From Acidobacteriota bacterium (lineage in GTDB: Bacteria > Acidobacteriota > Blastocatellia > Pyrinomonadales > Pyrinomonadaceae), in the NCBI GenBank assembly GCA_020200135.1, contig JAIVJI010000018.1:1-52657 (forward strand): 52,657 nucleotides of DNA. The letters run 5' to 3'. The notes beneath the pieces were generated by a model. It worked only from the letters and a program-made list of their open reading frames with translations. It made no database searches and was not told where the DNA came from. The position numbers were made by a program, and so were the translations under genes. Positions 50,844-52,657 of the stretch are shown here, piece after piece. The stretch's first letter is position 1. Every line of letters starts with the position of its first letter.

Positions 50844-51677
50844 ATGGACGTTGAGGTGCGTGGTGACGGCGCTCAGGTTCGGGGCGGCGGCGCGGGGCCG
50901 GCCGTCGAGACTACGGGGCTGGTGCGCCGGTTCGGGGACTTTACGGCGGTCGACAGTCTTGACCTGCGCGTCGAGCGCGGGCAGTTCTTCGGCTTCCTCG
51001 GCCCGAACGGGGCGGGGAAGTCAACGACCATCAAGATGCTGACGGGGCTGCTCGCGCCGACGGCGGGGGGCGCGCGCGTGCTGGGGCGCGACGTGGCGGC
51101 CGAGGCGCTCGAGGTCAAGCGGCGCATCGGCGTCGTGCCCGAAGACCTCAATTTGTTCGAGCGGCTGACGGGCGCGGAGATGTTGTCGTTCACGGGGCGG
51201 ATGTACGGGCTCGGGCGCGAGGACACGGCGCTCAGGTCGCGCGAGCTGTTGGAGCTGATGGAGCTGGACGCGGAGCCGCGCCGGCTCGTCGTCGAGTACT
51301 CGCACGGGATGAAGAAGAAGCTGTCGCTGGCGTGCGCGCTCATCCACCGCCCCGAGATGCTCTTCCTCGACGAGCCGTTCGAGGGCGTGGACGCCGTCGC
51401 CTCGCGCACGCTCAAAGACCTGCTCTCGCGCTTGACGGCGCGCGGCCTGACCGTCTTCCTCACCTCGCACGTCCTCGAGATAGTCGAGCGCCTCTGCACT
51501 CACATCGCCATCATCTCGGCGGGGCGGCTGGCGGCGGCCGGGCCGCTCGAAGAGCTGCGGCGCGGCATCAGCGTCGGGGGCGAAGAGGGCGCGGCGCTCT
51601 CGCTCGAAGACTACTTCATCAGCGTCGTCGGCGGGACGCGCGAGGCGGGCGCCGACGCGCTCGGCTGGCTGGGTTAG
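50844..51677 (+). CDS. ABC transporter ATP-binding protein (ABC-2 export type)
   Basis: Encodes 277 residues. Walker A GPNGAGKSTT, Q-loop region VVPEDLNLF (the Gln position is Glu), signature VVEYSHGMKKK in place of LSGGQ, Walker B MLFLDEPFEGVD and H-loop TSHVLEIVE. The altered signature (YSHGM) is frequent in ABC-2 type exporter ATPases. No membrane partner gene follows; the next feature is a terminator and then a convergent gene, so the permease must be encoded elsewhere. It is co-transcribed with the WYL regulator upstream. Confidence 0.92.
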   Translation: MDVEVRGDGAQVRGGGAGPAVETTGLVRRFGDFTAVDSLDLRVERGQFFGFLGPNGAGKSTTIKMLTGLLAPTAGGARVLGRDVAAEALEVKRRIGVVPEDLNLFERLTGAEMLSFTGRMYGLGREDTALRSRELLELMELDAEPRRLVVEYSHGMKKKLSLACALIHRPEMLFLDEPFEGVDAVASRTLKDLLSRLTARGLTVFLTSHVLEIVERLCTHIAIISAGRLAAAGPLEELRRGISVGGEEGAALSLEDYFISVVGGTREAGADALGWLG

Positions 51678-51711
51678 GGGAGAGGACGCCCGAAGTCATC
51701 AAGATAAAAGG

Positions 51712-51752
51712 CGAAGAGCCCGCCCCGCTTCGACAGCGGGGCGGGCTCTTCG
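51712..51752. terminator. Bidirectional intrinsic terminator
   Basis: A perfect 18-bp stem (51712-51729 with 51735-51752) closes a five-base loop. It lies 34 bp after the ABC ATPase stop and 34 bp before the convergent gene's stop. The tails are weakly T-rich (GGTTTAG on plus; CTTTTATC on minus). Confidence 0.85.
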
Positions 51753-51786
51753 GTTTAGTGTCCCGGCCGTTTAACGCCGGGGCGAG

Positions 51787-52657
51787 CTACGGGAGCGCCT
51801 CGACGATGATGTAGAAGCGGAAGGTGCCGGTCTGCTCGATGCCGAGCAGGAACTGGACGTTGACCGCCGTGTTGTTCGACAGCGGCGTCCCCAGCGTGAC
51901 CGTCAGGGTGGAGTTGTAGCCCCCGCCCTCTGACTGCGTGGGCGGCTGCTCCAGCGTCGTCCCCTCGACCGTCAGCGTGCAGGGCGCCGCGGCCGGCGAG
52001 CAGGTGCCCGGGTCGCTGACCGACACCCCGCCGACCGCCGCCGAGGTGATGGCGCGCATGTCGGCCTGCCCGCCTCCGGGGGTCGGGAAGGTCGTCATCT
52101 CGACGATGCGAACCCTCAGCCGAGTGACCGGCCCGCCCGTCGTGTTCGTGATGCGCCTCCTGATGGAGAGCGTGCCGAAGGTCGAGTTGTTGCTCGGGTT
52201 CGACGTGAAGTCGCGGTGGCGGTTCGGCCCCTGCGACGAGGGCTTCGTCGAGTCGAGCAGCGTGGCGAACACCCCCGAGGTGTCGCGCCGGATGGGCGAC
52301 GCCAGGTTCTCCGGTCCCGGCGCGCCGAGGCGCTGGTCGACGCCCGAGATGACCGAGCCCAGCGTGTCGGCGAACAGGAAGTCGGCCGAGTTGTCGTTCG
52401 AGTCCTTCGGGTTGCCGCCCGCCGTGCAGCCCACGCCCGAGACGAAGGCGCACTGCTTGCGGAAGAAGGTGTACTCGGCCGTGTTCCCCGAGACCGCCGG
52501 GAGGTTCGAGGGCTCGCGCAGCAGGTTGCAGGCCCCGCCGACGTTCGTGCCGAAGCCGACGGCGTCGAGGCGGTTGGTGGTCGAGACGGCGGCGACGTCC
52601 GAGGTCGAGAAGACGCCGACGTTGCGGTCGTTCTCGATGTCGGAGGTCATCGTCAGG
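51787..52657 (-). CDS. Secreted surface protein, C-terminal part; 5' end outside window
   Basis: The minus-strand frame is open past the last base of the window. About 290 residues are visible: Asn/Ser/Thr-rich, beta-type sequence with a block FGTLSIRRRITNTTGGPVTR, VRIVEMTTFPTP and a C-terminal VNVQFLLGIEQTGTFRFYI. I associate this C-terminal block with large exported, repeat- or lamin-tail-containing proteins of Acidobacteriota, but that is from memory and not shown here. No catalytic motif is present in this part. The ATG at 52650 is internal, not a start. It ends 34 bp from a bidirectional terminator. Confidence 0.75.
   Translation of the reverse strand, partial: LTMTSDIENDRNVGVFSTSDVAAVSTTNRLDAVGFGTNVGGACNLLREPSNLPAVSGNTAEYTFFRKQCAFVSGVGCTAGGNPKDSNDNSADFLFADTLGSVISGVDQRLGAPGPENLASPIRRDTSGVFATLLDSTKPSSQGPNRHRDFTSNPSNNSTFGTLSIRRRITNTTGGPVTRLRVRIVEMTTFPTPGGGQADMRAITSAAVGGVSVSDPGTCSPAAAPCTLTVEGTTLEQPPTQSEGGGYNSTLTVTLGTPLSNNTAVNVQFLLGIEQTGTFRFYIIVEALP

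Overview
The window is uniformly GC-rich, tightly packed DNA with bacterial gene organisation. A very large Oar-like TonB-dependent receptor with an N-terminal carboxypeptidase-regulatory domain, many secreted TPR, ankyrin and repeat proteins, an SLC45-type sugar transporter inside a starch locus and a C-terminal fragment of a secreted repeat-region protein together suggest an Acidobacteriota genome, probably Blastocatellia. That placement is inferred from gene content; no rRNA is present to test it.

Layout. 1-10007 is a plus-strand alpha-glucan operon: the C-terminal part of a GH13 enzyme, malQ (GH77), a signal-peptidase-I homologue with Asn at the catalytic Ser position, a secreted GH13 with a cyclomaltodextrinase-like N-domain, an SDR oxidoreductase, an SLC45/MFS sugar transporter, a secreted protein with a possible NTR-like domain, and a third GH13. 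9974-18646 holds a convergent PF10091-type glucanase, a secreted TPR protein, the Oar-like receptor, a WsaF-type glycosyltransferase that has lost its 3' end, and an unknown secreted protein. 18994-26815 is a xylFGH sugar ABC transporter followed by a 1204-residue GH15-CBM48-esterase fusion. 26888-30160 has tRNA-Val(CAC), a type IV pilin, and a MoxR/DUF58 pair. 30189-34096 has a GNAT enzyme and a small surface-polysaccharide group (Wzm-like permease, methyltransferase, O-antigen ligase with an embedded PDZ-like segment). 34321-39879 has a frameshifted TPR gene, a small membrane protein, thiE, thiD and a secreted ankyrin protein. 39974-41444 has cyclophilin and a Cof-type HAD phosphatase on the minus strand.

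41640-45749 is a zone of gene decay: a metallophosphoesterase head abutting a GH43 tail, a DNA methyltransferase head beside an HNH endonuclease in lower-GC DNA (phage-like debris), and a threonine synthase with its middle missing. 45786-52657 returns to intact genes: a TPR protein, an alkaline-phosphatase-superfamily protein, an SDR, a WYL regulator with an ABC ATPase, and the C-terminal end of a secreted protein running off the window.

The most unusual signal is non-coding. At least six intergenic spacers between 31.5 and 49.8 kb carry inverted repeats whose arms are built from degenerate 7-bp units. There are three unrelated unit families (GTGAACC-like, AGTAGAC-like, GAGTGAT-like). A seventh spacer at 23.06 kb nests a 7-bp-periodic hairpin inside 9-bp-periodic arms. 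In three genes the stop codon itself lies inside the repeat. The same architecture with different sequences suggests a shared way of generating such elements rather than one transposed sequence.
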